Assembly (NCBI GenBank): GCA_963790095.1
Contig: CAWBNO010000029.1
Location: 62,001 to 126,000 of the forward strand
DNA from: JAAXQD01 sp963790095
GTDB lineage: Bacteria; Desulfobacterota; Desulfobacteria; Desulfobacterales; UBA11574
DNA length: 64,000 nucleotides
Direction of reading: 5' to 3'
This document shows positions 27,320 to 34,703 of this stretch, in pieces. The notes under the pieces were generated by a model. That model was not told the origin of the DNA. It did no database searches and saw nothing but the letters and a program-made list of their open reading frames with translations. The position numbers were made by a program, and so were the translations under genes. Each line of letters begins with the position of its first letter. Positions within the stretch are counted from its first letter, which is position 1.

Positions 27320-27500
27320 CCAGGTGCCGATATCGGCTTAATAGGGAATCCCGTGAAAATCGGGAGCGGTCCCGCCGCTGTAATCCCCCCCTTTAAGAAA
27401 AGGGAACCTTTTTAGCAGCATGTGCCACTGTTCCGATACACCGGAATGGGAAGGCCGCTAAAAAGGCGGGAGAGTCAGAAGACCTGCCTGAACAAAACAG
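27320..27500 (+). promoter_or_regulatory. Cobalamin (B12) riboswitch aptamer
   Basis: Conserved blocks occur in order: AATAGGGAATCCCGTGAAAA at 27340-27359, GGAGCGGTCCCGCCGCTGTAA, GCCACTG at 27424-27430, GGGAAGGCCG, and the B12 box AGTCAGAAGACCTGCCTG at 27473-27490. Binding of adenosylcobalamin or a related corrinoid would normally repress downstream expression. Downstream lies an intrinsic terminator and then a single small gene of unknown function, rather than a cobalamin transport or synthesis gene. Confidence 0.93.
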
Positions 27501-27574
27501 CCACAGAGACGTTTGCGGGGTTACAAAGGTCTCGGGTTACGATGACAAAAAAGGGCCAAGAAAACTGGGTGCAA

Positions 27575-27613
27575 CCCTTCAGTCTTATTCTTAAGATTGA
27601 AGGGCTTTTTTTT
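27575..27613 (+). terminator. Intrinsic terminator of the riboswitch expression platform
   Basis: CCCTTCAGTCTTA / TTAAGATTGAAGGG stem (27575-27604) followed by eight T (27606-27613). GGGCCAAG upstream can pair with TTTGGCC after the T-run, so an alternative fold is possible. It lies after the aptamer and before the small gene's ribosome site: transcriptional control. Confidence 0.8.
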
Positions 27614-27666
27614 GGCCATCGAACATTCCCGGCGGGGCAAAAAAATTATGAAAGGAGGTGAACGTC

Positions 27667-27927
27667 GTGAAAACCGGATTAATTGTTTATGTTGTTGGAA
27701 AGGAGCCTGCCGACTGGAATGTAAATGCAGAATCGACATCCATCAAACAAAATATCGAAGCAGACCTTGTTGAAATCATCACCGCCAAAACAGGTCATTT
27801 TGATGTTTCGGATGCCTGGTGGTCCCTCTTGACCAGGGGGATGAAACGGATTGTATGCAGGATTGGAACATTTACCCCAAAGGGCAACCTCACCCTCACG
27901 GGGAATGAACTTCATCTCTGCGGATAG
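27667..27927 (+). CDS. 86-aa unknown protein under cobalamin riboswitch control
   Basis: Starts at GTG 27667, eight bases after a perfect AAAGGAGGT; an in-frame GTG at 27658 would overlap that site. Reads MKTGLIVYVVGKEPADWN, then NIEADLVEIITAKTGHFD, VSDAWWSLLTRGMKRIVC, ending NLTLTGNELHLCG. No signal peptide or membrane helix; two Cys (one in RIVCRIG, one near the end, LHLCG). I recognise no family. The riboswitch links its expression to corrinoid level, so a role in corrinoid handling or a B12-independent substitute is possible but unproven. It stands alone: a hairpin follows and the next gene is on the other strand. Confidence 0.75.
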   Translation: MKTGLIVYVVGKEPADWNVNAESTSIKQNIEADLVEIITAKTGHFDVSDAWWSLLTRGMKRIVCRIGTFTPKGNLTLTGNELHLCG

Positions 27928-27936
27928 TGATTGACA

Positions 27937-27966
27937 GGCGCCTGGGGGGAGTCTTCCCCAGGCGCC
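27937..27966. terminator. GC-rich hairpin between convergent genes
   Basis: GGCGCCTGGGG ... CCCCAGGCGCC perfect stem right after the small gene's stop and before the nitrilase gene's stop on the other strand. It lacks a good T-run on either side, so termination is likely but not certain. Confidence 0.45.
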
Positions 27967-27977
27967 CTTGGCGGGCA

Positions 27978-28817
27978 TTACCGGGACAGGTCTTTATCCT
28001 TGCCCTCTACCCCATAATAAAGTTCCGGCCGTCTGTTGGGGAGAAAGTATCGCATCCGGTGCCCCCTTACCCGGTTCAGGTCTTTGGCTTTTAGATCCAG
28101 GACAACCATGCTTTCTTTCCCGCTCAGATTCTTTTCGATAACTTCCCCGGAGGGCCCGATAATCACAGCGATCCCCGGAAAATGGAGCCCTTTTCCATTG
28201 TCCCCGGTGGGGTTACAGGCCACGATAAAAAGGCTGTTATCAAAAGCTCTTGCAGAAAGATGACGCATCCATGACCGGTATTTGTCTTTGGGGGTTCCCC
28301 TTGGAGATGCATGGGGAATAAAAATCAGTTCAGCGCCTTTAAGGGCCATTTGAGTGGAAAGCTCAGGGAAGTGGGCATCATAACAAAGCTGGATGCCGAA
28401 CCGAAGGCCGCTGACGTCAAACACCGGGATTTTGTCCCCGGGTGTAAAATTTTCCTGTTCCGGCGGAGCGATGTGTAACTTTCGATAGCTCCCCACAAGC
28501 CCATCCGGGCTTATGACCAGGTGGCATGGAAAAATACGGCCGTTTTCATCCCTTTCAAGGATTCCTGCCAGAATGGTAATCCCATGGTTTTTTGATACGT
28601 TTGACAGCTCCCAGAATATGGGACCGGGAACCGGTTCTGCCGAATCTTTTATTTCGCTAAGATTGCTGTACCCCGTAATGTTCATTTCAGGGAAACACAC
28701 CACAGCAGCGCCCGCTTCTTTGGACGCCTTTATCCACGGCTGCATGGCATCGAGGTTGCGACGGACGTCCCCGGCTACTGAACGAGAGATCACGGCTGCA
28801 ATTCGGATATCCTGCAT
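27978..28817 (-). CDS. Carbon-nitrogen hydrolase (nitrilase superfamily)
   Basis: 279 aa. Catalytic Glu-Lys-Cys triad positions: VCFPEMNITGYS (E), SYRKLHIAPPEQ (K) and GIQLCYDAHFPE (C). The typical length and the AELIFIPHASPRG and FIVACNPTGDNG motifs support an amidase of the beta-ureidopropionase/N-carbamoyl-amidase type, but the substrate cannot be set. Cytoplasmic. Start ATG 28817. Confidence 0.88.
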   Translation of the reverse strand: MQDIRIAAVISRSVAGDVRRNLDAMQPWIKASKEAGAAVVCFPEMNITGYSNLSEIKDSAEPVPGPIFWELSNVSKNHGITILAGILERDENGRIFPCHLVISPDGLVGSYRKLHIAPPEQENFTPGDKIPVFDVSGLRFGIQLCYDAHFPELSTQMALKGAELIFIPHASPRGTPKDKYRSWMRHLSARAFDNSLFIVACNPTGDNGKGLHFPGIAVIIGPSGEVIEKNLSGKESMVVLDLKAKDLNRVRGHRMRYFLPNRRPELYYGVEGKDKDLSR

Positions 28818-28934
28818 GACGATGTGGTGAAGAATCTTCCTTTTTTAAAACAGCAACGCCGCATTATATGGCATCACGGAATGATGGATAAAGGTCGCTG
28901 GGTATTTTTTTAGGGTCGAAATCATCCCCCCGAA

Positions 28935-29390
28935 CTAAAGGTCAAAATGGGCTCTAATTTTATACATTTTGGTGGCAGGCAGGTTAATAATTTCCTTTAC
29001 CCCCGTCTTTCGAGAAATATCTTCAAGATTTCCCTTAATTTCATCCATAGATTGAGCGATAAAGGTAAACCAGACGTTATATTTATTGTCCCGCTGATAA
29101 TTATGGGTAACTCCGGGATAACGGTTGACGGTTCTGGCAAAACCCTTGATTTTGTCTTCCGGAACCTTTGCTGCACAGAGGGTGCTCACAAACCCTAATT
29201 TTTCTGGAACGAAATTACCGCCGATCCGGCGGATGATACCCTTTTTCTTAAGCCGTTCAAGCCGTTTTATAACGTCATCTTCAGAAAGATCGAGATTTAC
29301 GGCAATTGAAAGAAAGGGCCTTTGGGTCATGGGAAAATCCGATTGAATCCTGTTAAGAATCTCCCGGTCAATATCATCGATTGGCGGCAT
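28935..29390 (-). CDS. ahbA: Siroheme decarboxylase subunit (AhbA/AhbB, Lrp/AsnC-like)
   Basis: 151 aa. Begins with an AsnC-like helix-turn-helix (DREILNRIQSDFPM, VIKRLERLKKKGIIRRIGG) followed by the NirD/AhbA features STLCAAKVPED, YPGVTHNYQRDNKYNVWFT (haem-binding and catalytic region) and LPATKMYKIRAHFD. AhbA/B convert siroheme to 12,18-didecarboxysiroheme in the alternative haem pathway of sulfate reducers. Which of A or B it is cannot be fixed, and the partner subunit is not in the window. yjbQ ends 3 bp upstream: same operon. Confidence 0.82.
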   Translation of the reverse strand: MPPIDDIDREILNRIQSDFPMTQRPFLSIAVNLDLSEDDVIKRLERLKKKGIIRRIGGNFVPEKLGFVSTLCAAKVPEDKIKGFARTVNRYPGVTHNYQRDNKYNVWFTFIAQSMDEIKGNLEDISRKTGVKEIINLPATKMYKIRAHFDL

Positions 29391-29393
29391 GGG

Positions 29394-29798
29394 TTACTCC
29401 TGAAATTTTTCCGCGATTAAACGCACATGGATCTTTCGGGTCCGGGGACCGTCAAACTCACAGAAAAATATTCCCTGCCAAGTACCCAGTACCAGCCGAT
29501 TATTTTCTATGGCGACCAGTTCTGAAGATCCCACAAGCGTCGATTTTATATGGGCCGGTGAATTCCCTTCCAGATGACGATATCCGGCCTTCCACGGGAT
29601 GATCTTGTCGATGATCATCAGAATATCTTCTTTTACGCTGGGGTCGGCACTTTCATTGATGGTAATCGCAGCCGTTGTATGGGGTACGTAAAGCATGCAG
29701 AGGCCCTGGCCGATATCCGCAGAAAGAACCGCATCCTGAATTTTGGCGGTGATATCTATCAATTCCGTCTGTTTTCTGGATTTAACTGAAAAAATCAT
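29394..29798 (-). CDS. yjbQ: YjbQ/UPF0047 family protein (secondary thiamine-phosphate synthase type)
   Basis: 134 aa. Family marks: LCMLYVPHTTAAITINESADPSV (conserved HTT and NE), GYRHLEGNSPAHIKSTLVGSS (H, N, H, K), LGTWQGIFFCEFDGPR. YjbQ proteins complement some thiamine-phosphate synthase mutants but the native role is unclear. ATG 29798, with AAAGGACC just before. Likely cotranscribed with the siroheme decarboxylase gene, 3 bp downstream. Confidence 0.9.
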   Translation of the reverse strand: MIFSVKSRKQTELIDITAKIQDAVLSADIGQGLCMLYVPHTTAAITINESADPSVKEDILMIIDKIIPWKAGYRHLEGNSPAHIKSTLVGSSELVAIENNRLVLGTWQGIFFCEFDGPRTRKIHVRLIAEKFQE

Positions 29799-29817
29799 GG
29801 GGTCCTTTCCCCAAACG

Positions 29818-29850
29818 AAAAAAGCCCTGCTTTGAATGCAGAGCTTTTTT
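29818..29850 (-). terminator. Intrinsic terminator of dsrC
   Basis: AAAAAAGCCCTGC (29818-29830) and GCAGAGCTTTTTT (29838-29850) form a stem with one mismatch around a 7-nt loop. On the minus strand it ends in a T6 run, 35 bp after the dsrC stop codon. A-rich/T-rich flanks make it potentially bidirectional. Confidence 0.8.
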
Positions 29851-29884
29851 GATAAACTGGGGTTAACGGATCACGGCCTTTTGA

Positions 29885-30202
29885 TTAGACGCATCCGGTC
29901 GGCTTCGGAAGACCGGCCATCTTACATGCTCCCTTGCCCGGGCCTGACGGGAACAATTCATAAATATGTTTCAATTTGAAACCGGTAACTTTTGAAAGGA
30001 TACGAACCATAGGCGCTATGCCGTTCTTCTCATAGTATTCCTGAAGAACCTTGACAACTTTGCGATGCTCATCGTTCAATTCTTCAATACCCTCTTGGTT
30101 TTTTACCCACTGAACCCACTCATCACAAAAATTTTCATAGCTGTCTATAAAGCCGTCTTCATCTACGGTAAATGTCTTACCCATATACTCAACTGTTGCC
30201 AT
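29885..30202 (-). CDS. dsrC: Dissimilatory sulfite reductase-associated sulfur carrier DsrC
   Basis: 105 aa. DsrC carries sulfur as a trisulfide between DsrAB and the DsrMKJOP membrane complex in sulfate reducers. Both C-terminal arm cysteines are present: C93 (GKGACKMAGLPKP) and the penultimate C104 (PTGCV), 10 residues apart, as in true DsrC and not in TusE/RspA variants lacking C93. The HTH-like region is VLQEYYEKNGIAPMVRIL. ATG 30202 has AAAGGAGG 7 nt upstream. Single-gene unit with own promoter and terminator; dsrAB is not nearby, as often seen. Confidence 0.96.
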   Translation of the reverse strand: MATVEYMGKTFTVDEDGFIDSYENFCDEWVQWVKNQEGIEELNDEHRKVVKVLQEYYEKNGIAPMVRILSKVTGFKLKHIYELFPSGPGKGACKMAGLPKPTGCV

Positions 30203-30275
30203 TAAAAACCTCCTTTATATTTTATTGATTCTTATGGCCATCGGCCTATACCTTTCATTAAAAACGATAAAAATA

Positions 30276-30302
30276 ATTATATGATTGATCTATCAATGTC
30301 AA
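30276..30302 (-). promoter_or_regulatory. Near-consensus promoter of dsrC
   Basis: Read on the minus strand: TTGACA (30302-30297), 15-bp spacer, TATAAT (30281-30276); a shifted -10 ATAATT would give 16 bp. It lies ~75 bp before the dsrC start and suits a highly expressed gene. The rest of 30303-30634 holds no gene or other element I can support. Confidence 0.6.
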
Positions 30303-30634
30303 CACGAAAAATGTAAATACTTTTTATTTATCCAATGCCTTGGACTATAAAAGATTTTAAATCACCCGTCATTTGGCCCCTGAATTGTCCATATTCATTT
30401 GATATTATAAACATTATTCCTAAATTAAAGAGAAAAACAAGCCCATTAAAATGCCTGAAAAAAACCCCAAAACCAAGCCTGCCAAGAATTGCATCGGGCT
30501 TGGGTCCCCCCCAATTTGCCATTGGGACGTCGCAATTGTTTAATTACCCTACCAATTTCCCTTGAGAGCCCTGGGGAAATCCTGTACATAGGCTAAAGGT
30601 GAACACGTTGACCACATGTTACGGGAAGTAATCG

Positions 30635-31570
30635 ATGACCCCTAAGATTTGTAAACCGAAAATTATCATCATCTGCGGCCCAACAGCTTTGGGGAAAACC
30701 GCCACCGCCATCGGCCTTGCAGAAACTTTCAACGGCGAGATCGTCGGCGCCGATTCAATGCAGGTCTATAAATATATGGATATCGGCACTGCAAAGCCGA
30801 CCCGTGATGAACAGTCGCGTGTTCCCCACCACATGATAGACATGGTTGTTCCGGACGAACATTTCGACACCCAGGCGTATGCGAGGCTGGCCCGTGAAAA
30901 GATCCTGGATCTCAACTCCCGGCGGATTGCCCCTTTTATTGTCGGCGGAACCGGACTTTATATCAAAGCACTGGTGCACGGCCTATTTGAAGCCGGAGCA
31001 TCAGATCCCCGGATACGGAGCCGTTTAAAAGAAGAGGCTCAAATTCAGGGCTCGGCGTTCTTGCACAAACGATTACATCGGAAAGACCCCGATTCTGCAA
31101 AAAAAATACACCCGAATGATGCCTACAGGATCATAAGGGCCCTTGAAGTTTACGAGTCCACCGGGAAAACCATGGCCCAATTGCATCGCGAGCACAATTT
31201 TAAAGACAATTCGTTTGATTTTTTGAAAATCGGCCTTCATATAAACCGGGACCTACTCTACGATCGCATCAACCGACGGGTCGATGCCATGATCGACGCC
31301 GGCCTTGTGGGCGAAGTTAAAGGACTGCTGAAAATGGGATACGCTCCCCACCTTAAATCGATGCAGTCCATCGGTTACCGCCACATGGTCGATTTTATTC
31401 AAGGTCGTTGCGAGTGGGATGAAACCTTACGGATCTTAAAACGGGATACAAGAAGATATTCAAAACGTCAACTGACATGGTTCAAAGCCGATCCCAACCT
31501 TATATGGGCTGGACCGGAACAGGTCTCGGAAATCCGGGGCCTGATAAAAAAGTTCTTGCAAGCAGAGTAA
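30635..31570 (+). CDS. miaA: tRNA dimethylallyltransferase
   Basis: 311 aa. Adds the dimethylallyl group to A37 of tRNAs reading UNN codons. P-loop IIICGPTALGKTATAIGLAE; DSMQVYKYMDIGTAKPT (catalytic Asp and DMAPP site); VPHHMIDMV; FIVGGTGLYIKALVHG; AMQSIGYR-type motif as KSMQSIGYRHM; C-terminal RRYSKRQLTWFK. All canonical. ATG 30635 with a GGGAAG site. Stands with other tRNA-modification genes of the region (mnmG at 34.7 kb, tsaC at 44 kb). Confidence 0.96.
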   Translation: MTPKICKPKIIIICGPTALGKTATAIGLAETFNGEIVGADSMQVYKYMDIGTAKPTRDEQSRVPHHMIDMVVPDEHFDTQAYARLAREKILDLNSRRIAPFIVGGTGLYIKALVHGLFEAGASDPRIRSRLKEEAQIQGSAFLHKRLHRKDPDSAKKIHPNDAYRIIRALEVYESTGKTMAQLHREHNFKDNSFDFLKIGLHINRDLLYDRINRRVDAMIDAGLVGEVKGLLKMGYAPHLKSMQSIGYRHMVDFIQGRCEWDETLRILKRDTRRYSKRQLTWFKADPNLIWAGPEQVSEIRGLIKKFLQAE

Positions 31571-31654
31571 AGAATCCGGACCCATCTTAGATCCCGCCAT
31601 GCGGGGGAGGACACGGCTTTGGTTTCACCCCATCTCATTGCACGGGGTTGGAAG

Positions 31655-31795
31655 GATGGAATATTGGAATACTGGAATATTGGGTCGCAAATTGGAATGT
31701 TGCCCAATTTGGCAATATCAAAATGCCCAGGTATCTTATGAAGTTGGTGGCAGTCCGCAACCCATCATTCCATCACTCCATTATTCCCGTCGAAT
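31655..31795. repeat. Low-complexity GGAATATT repeats, inverted arrays
   Basis: The 315-bp gap 31571-31885 has no gene. It contains GGATGGAATATTGGAATAC, then TGGAATATTGGG, and ~80 bp later the reverse-complement-like CATCATTCCATCACTCC then ATTATTCCC. The two short degenerate arrays face each other and could fold into a long hairpin. Confidence 0.5.
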
Positions 31796-31885
31796 AATTT
31801 ACTGGCCTAGCCAATTGTTTCTGAGCCGGCCCAAAGAACCCGGTTTTTCAAGATTAAATAACGATATATCAATAGGTAAACACCC

Positions 31886-33547
31886 ATGAAAATAGCCATC
31901 GCACAGATTAATCCCATCGTCGGCGATTTTGACTACAATTTCGAGCGAATAAAGAACTTTTCCCATCAAGCCATCCAGCTTCAATGCGATCTGGTGGTCT
32001 TTTCAGAGCTCGTTATTACAGGATACCCGCCCCAGGATCTTCTCGAGAGAAAGGATTTTGTCGATGCCAGCCTGTCCTGTTTGGACAGACTCGTTCAGTC
32101 CATCCATGGTATCGGTGTCATATGCGGATTTGTGGACAGAAATCCCGCCGAAAAAGGAAAACCGCTTTTTAATTCCGCCATTCTCTTTGAAGACGGCAAC
32201 ATCCTTCACAAGGTTCACAAACAGTTGTTGCCAACATATGACATCTTCGATGAAATGCGGTACTTCGAGCCCGGCGGTCAAAGCGCGCCGTATCCCTACA
32301 AAGGCCACAGGGTTGGACTCACCGTCTGTGAAGATGCCTGGAACGACGTAGATATTTTCCAACGAAGGATCTATGACACAGACCCTGTCGCGCAATTCAT
32401 CCAGGCAGGAGCCGATCTGGTTATTAACATATCTGCTTCTCCATATTATCTGGGGCATAAAGAATTCAGATGGAACATGTTCGAGTTCATGGCCCGGAAA
32501 TATAACGTTCCCGTTATGTTTGCCAATCAGGTCGGCGGCAATGACAGCATTCTCTTTGACGGATCGAGCACCGCGTATGATAAAAACGGAAAGACCGTGG
32601 CCAGAGCCGCCGATTTTGAAGAAGACCTGGTGGTCTTTGATTCAAACACCTTAAAACCTCAGCCGATCCACATCCATGAAACATCGACATCGGATGCGGA
32701 AGCCATTTTCAAGGGGCTTGTCATGGGAACCCGTGACTACGTCACAAAGTGCGGTTTTTCAAAGGTGGTTCTGGGCTTGAGCGGCGGTATAGATTCAGCC
32801 CTGACAGCGTGTATTGCAGTATCGGCCTTGGGTCGGGAAAATGTTTCGGCGGTCTTTATGCCGTCCCAATATACGTCCAGAGAAAACTTTGAAGATACGG
32901 AAAAGCTTTCCGAGAATCTGGGCATCGTACAGACCCGGATTCCCATAAACAGCCTATTTAAAGAATTTTTAAAGTCTCTTTCGCCAGTTTTCCAGGATAC
33001 ACGACCCGACATTACGGAACAGAACATTCAAGCCAGAATCAGAGGCAACATCCTCATGGCACTGTCCAACAAACACGGCGCGTTAGTCCTCTCCACAGGC
33101 AACAAGTCCGAACTCGCCGTTGGCTACTGTACGCTGTATGGAGATATGACCGGAGGACTGGCCGTAATTTCAGACATTCCAAAAACAATTGTTTACGATC
33201 TTGCCCGTTTCATAAATCGGGACAACGCGTTAATTCCCCCGCGCATCATTTCCAAAGCGCCCTCCGCCGAACTCAAACCCGACCAAACCGATCAGGACGA
33301 CCTGCCGCCGTATGAAATGCTCGATGCCATCTTAAAAGGATACATCGAAGATTTCAAAGGTGCCGATGAGCTGGTGCAAACGGGATTCGACAAAATAATT
33401 GTGGAAGATATCATCTACAGGGTTGACCGGAATGAATACAAGCGTCATCAGGCAGCACCCGGTCTTAAGGTGACATCAAAGGCTTTCGGTTACGGCAGAA
33501 GGTTCCCCCTGGTTCAACGGTACACAAAAAAATCGTCGCAACCCTGA
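31886..33547 (+). CDS. nadE: Glutamine-dependent NAD+ synthetase
   Basis: 553 aa. N-terminal glutaminase domain of the nitrilase fold: FSELVITGYPPQDLLE (Glu), VHKQLLPTYDIFDEMRYF (Lys), LTVCEDAWND (Cys). C-terminal synthetase domain (from ~residue 275): VVLGLSGGIDSALTA PP-loop, LSTGNKSELAVGYCTLYGDM, and DDLPPYEMLDAIL. Makes NAD+ from deamido-NAD using glutamine nitrogen and ATP. Complete, canonical. ATG 31886 follows AATAGGTAAACACCC; modest site. Confidence 0.96.
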   Translation: MKIAIAQINPIVGDFDYNFERIKNFSHQAIQLQCDLVVFSELVITGYPPQDLLERKDFVDASLSCLDRLVQSIHGIGVICGFVDRNPAEKGKPLFNSAILFEDGNILHKVHKQLLPTYDIFDEMRYFEPGGQSAPYPYKGHRVGLTVCEDAWNDVDIFQRRIYDTDPVAQFIQAGADLVINISASPYYLGHKEFRWNMFEFMARKYNVPVMFANQVGGNDSILFDGSSTAYDKNGKTVARAADFEEDLVVFDSNTLKPQPIHIHETSTSDAEAIFKGLVMGTRDYVTKCGFSKVVLGLSGGIDSALTACIAVSALGRENVSAVFMPSQYTSRENFEDTEKLSENLGIVQTRIPINSLFKEFLKSLSPVFQDTRPDITEQNIQARIRGNILMALSNKHGALVLSTGNKSELAVGYCTLYGDMTGGLAVISDIPKTIVYDLARFINRDNALIPPRIISKAPSAELKPDQTDQDDLPPYEMLDAILKGYIEDFKGADELVQTGFDKIIVEDIIYRVDRNEYKRHQAAPGLKVTSKAFGYGRRFPLVQRYTKKSSQP

Positions 33548-33554
33548 CCCCGGG

Positions 33555-34481
33555 TCAGCCAACAACCCGTTTTCCCTGCCACGTATCTCTTTTTTCAAGA
33601 ACCGCCTTGATCAGTGCAAGGGTTTCGGCTTTTTTGATCGACCACTGGGGTGCCACGAGTTCATCAGGATGAGGGTCGCCGGTCAGACGTTGAATCACCA
33701 TATCTTTGGGAATCCGTTCAAGGAAATCACAGACGATATCGACATATTCTTCCTGGGCCAGACACGTGTATTTTTTCTGATGGTAAAGGGCATCCAGTTT
33801 TGTTCCTTTTACAACATAGAGAAGGTGAATTTTGATACCGTCTATTCCAAGGCCGGCAATGGCATCGGCGGTTTCGAGCATCTGGGCTTTTCTTTCATTG
33901 GGAAGACCGAGAATAACATGGGCACATATTTTGATCCCCCTATTTTTCGTCGCATCCACCGCCTGTTTAAAACATTCAAAATCGTGCCCGCGGTTTATAA
34001 ACGCAAGGGTAGAATCATGGGCGGATTGCAATCCGTATTCGATCCAAACAAGATGATTTTCCGCATAGCCCTGCAAGAGCTCCAAAATCGGACCCTCCAC
34101 ACAATCCGGCCGGGTACCGATGGAAAGGCCCACCACATCTTCTATGGCAAGGGCTTGGGCATAAAGATTCCCAAGGGTTTCAATGGGTGCATAGGTGTTT
34201 GAAAACGATTGGAAATAGGCTAAAAATTTTTTCGCTTTGTAGCGCCTTGAAAGGGCTTTCTTGCCTTGAACGATCTGGTCGGTCACCGAAAGCCCTTTTT
34301 CATGGGCACCGGTTCCGGACCCCTTAAAATTGCAGTATATACATCCGCCCTTAGAGATCGATCCGTCCCGGTTCGGGCAGGAAAGGCCCGCATCGATGGT
34401 TATTTTCTGAACCCTGCATCCGAAAATACTTCTCAGATAACCGTTAAAATCATTATACCTTTTTGAGACATTTATCGTCAT
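33555..34481 (-). CDS. Radical SAM protein of the TIGR01212/YhcC family
   Basis: 308 aa. The cluster is CPNRDGSISKGGCIYC, the family's variant spacing, followed by YFQSFSNTYAP, VGLSIGTRPDCV, WIEYGLQSAHDSTL and CAHVILGLPNE, all typical of TIGR01212 (Elp3-like SPASM-free radical SAM proteins). Function unknown; related to Elp3/MiaB-like architectures. Convergent with nadE (7 bp between stops). Start ATG 34481 with GAGGAAAA-type site (weak). Confidence 0.88.
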   Translation of the reverse strand: MTINVSKRYNDFNGYLRSIFGCRVQKITIDAGLSCPNRDGSISKGGCIYCNFKGSGTGAHEKGLSVTDQIVQGKKALSRRYKAKKFLAYFQSFSNTYAPIETLGNLYAQALAIEDVVGLSIGTRPDCVEGPILELLQGYAENHLVWIEYGLQSAHDSTLAFINRGHDFECFKQAVDATKNRGIKICAHVILGLPNERKAQMLETADAIAGLGIDGIKIHLLYVVKGTKLDALYHQKKYTCLAQEEYVDIVCDFLERIPKDMVIQRLTGDPHPDELVAPQWSIKKAETLALIKAVLEKRDTWQGKRVVG

Positions 34482-34703
34482 GATCGAGGAAAAATTTCAA
34501 AACTCAAATTGAGCGCAGACCCAATGAATATGGGAATGGGTTTTGATTTCTGGATGATCCCATGGCCCTTTATTTTATTTTACGGGCAATTTAGGTTAAA
34601 GATTGTTTCGCCTGAATTAATGATTATTTTTGTTTGTAATTATATACCTTTTCGCATAAAATTTGTAAAATTGTTAATGCCAAATAACTGAAAAATAATT
34701 TTT

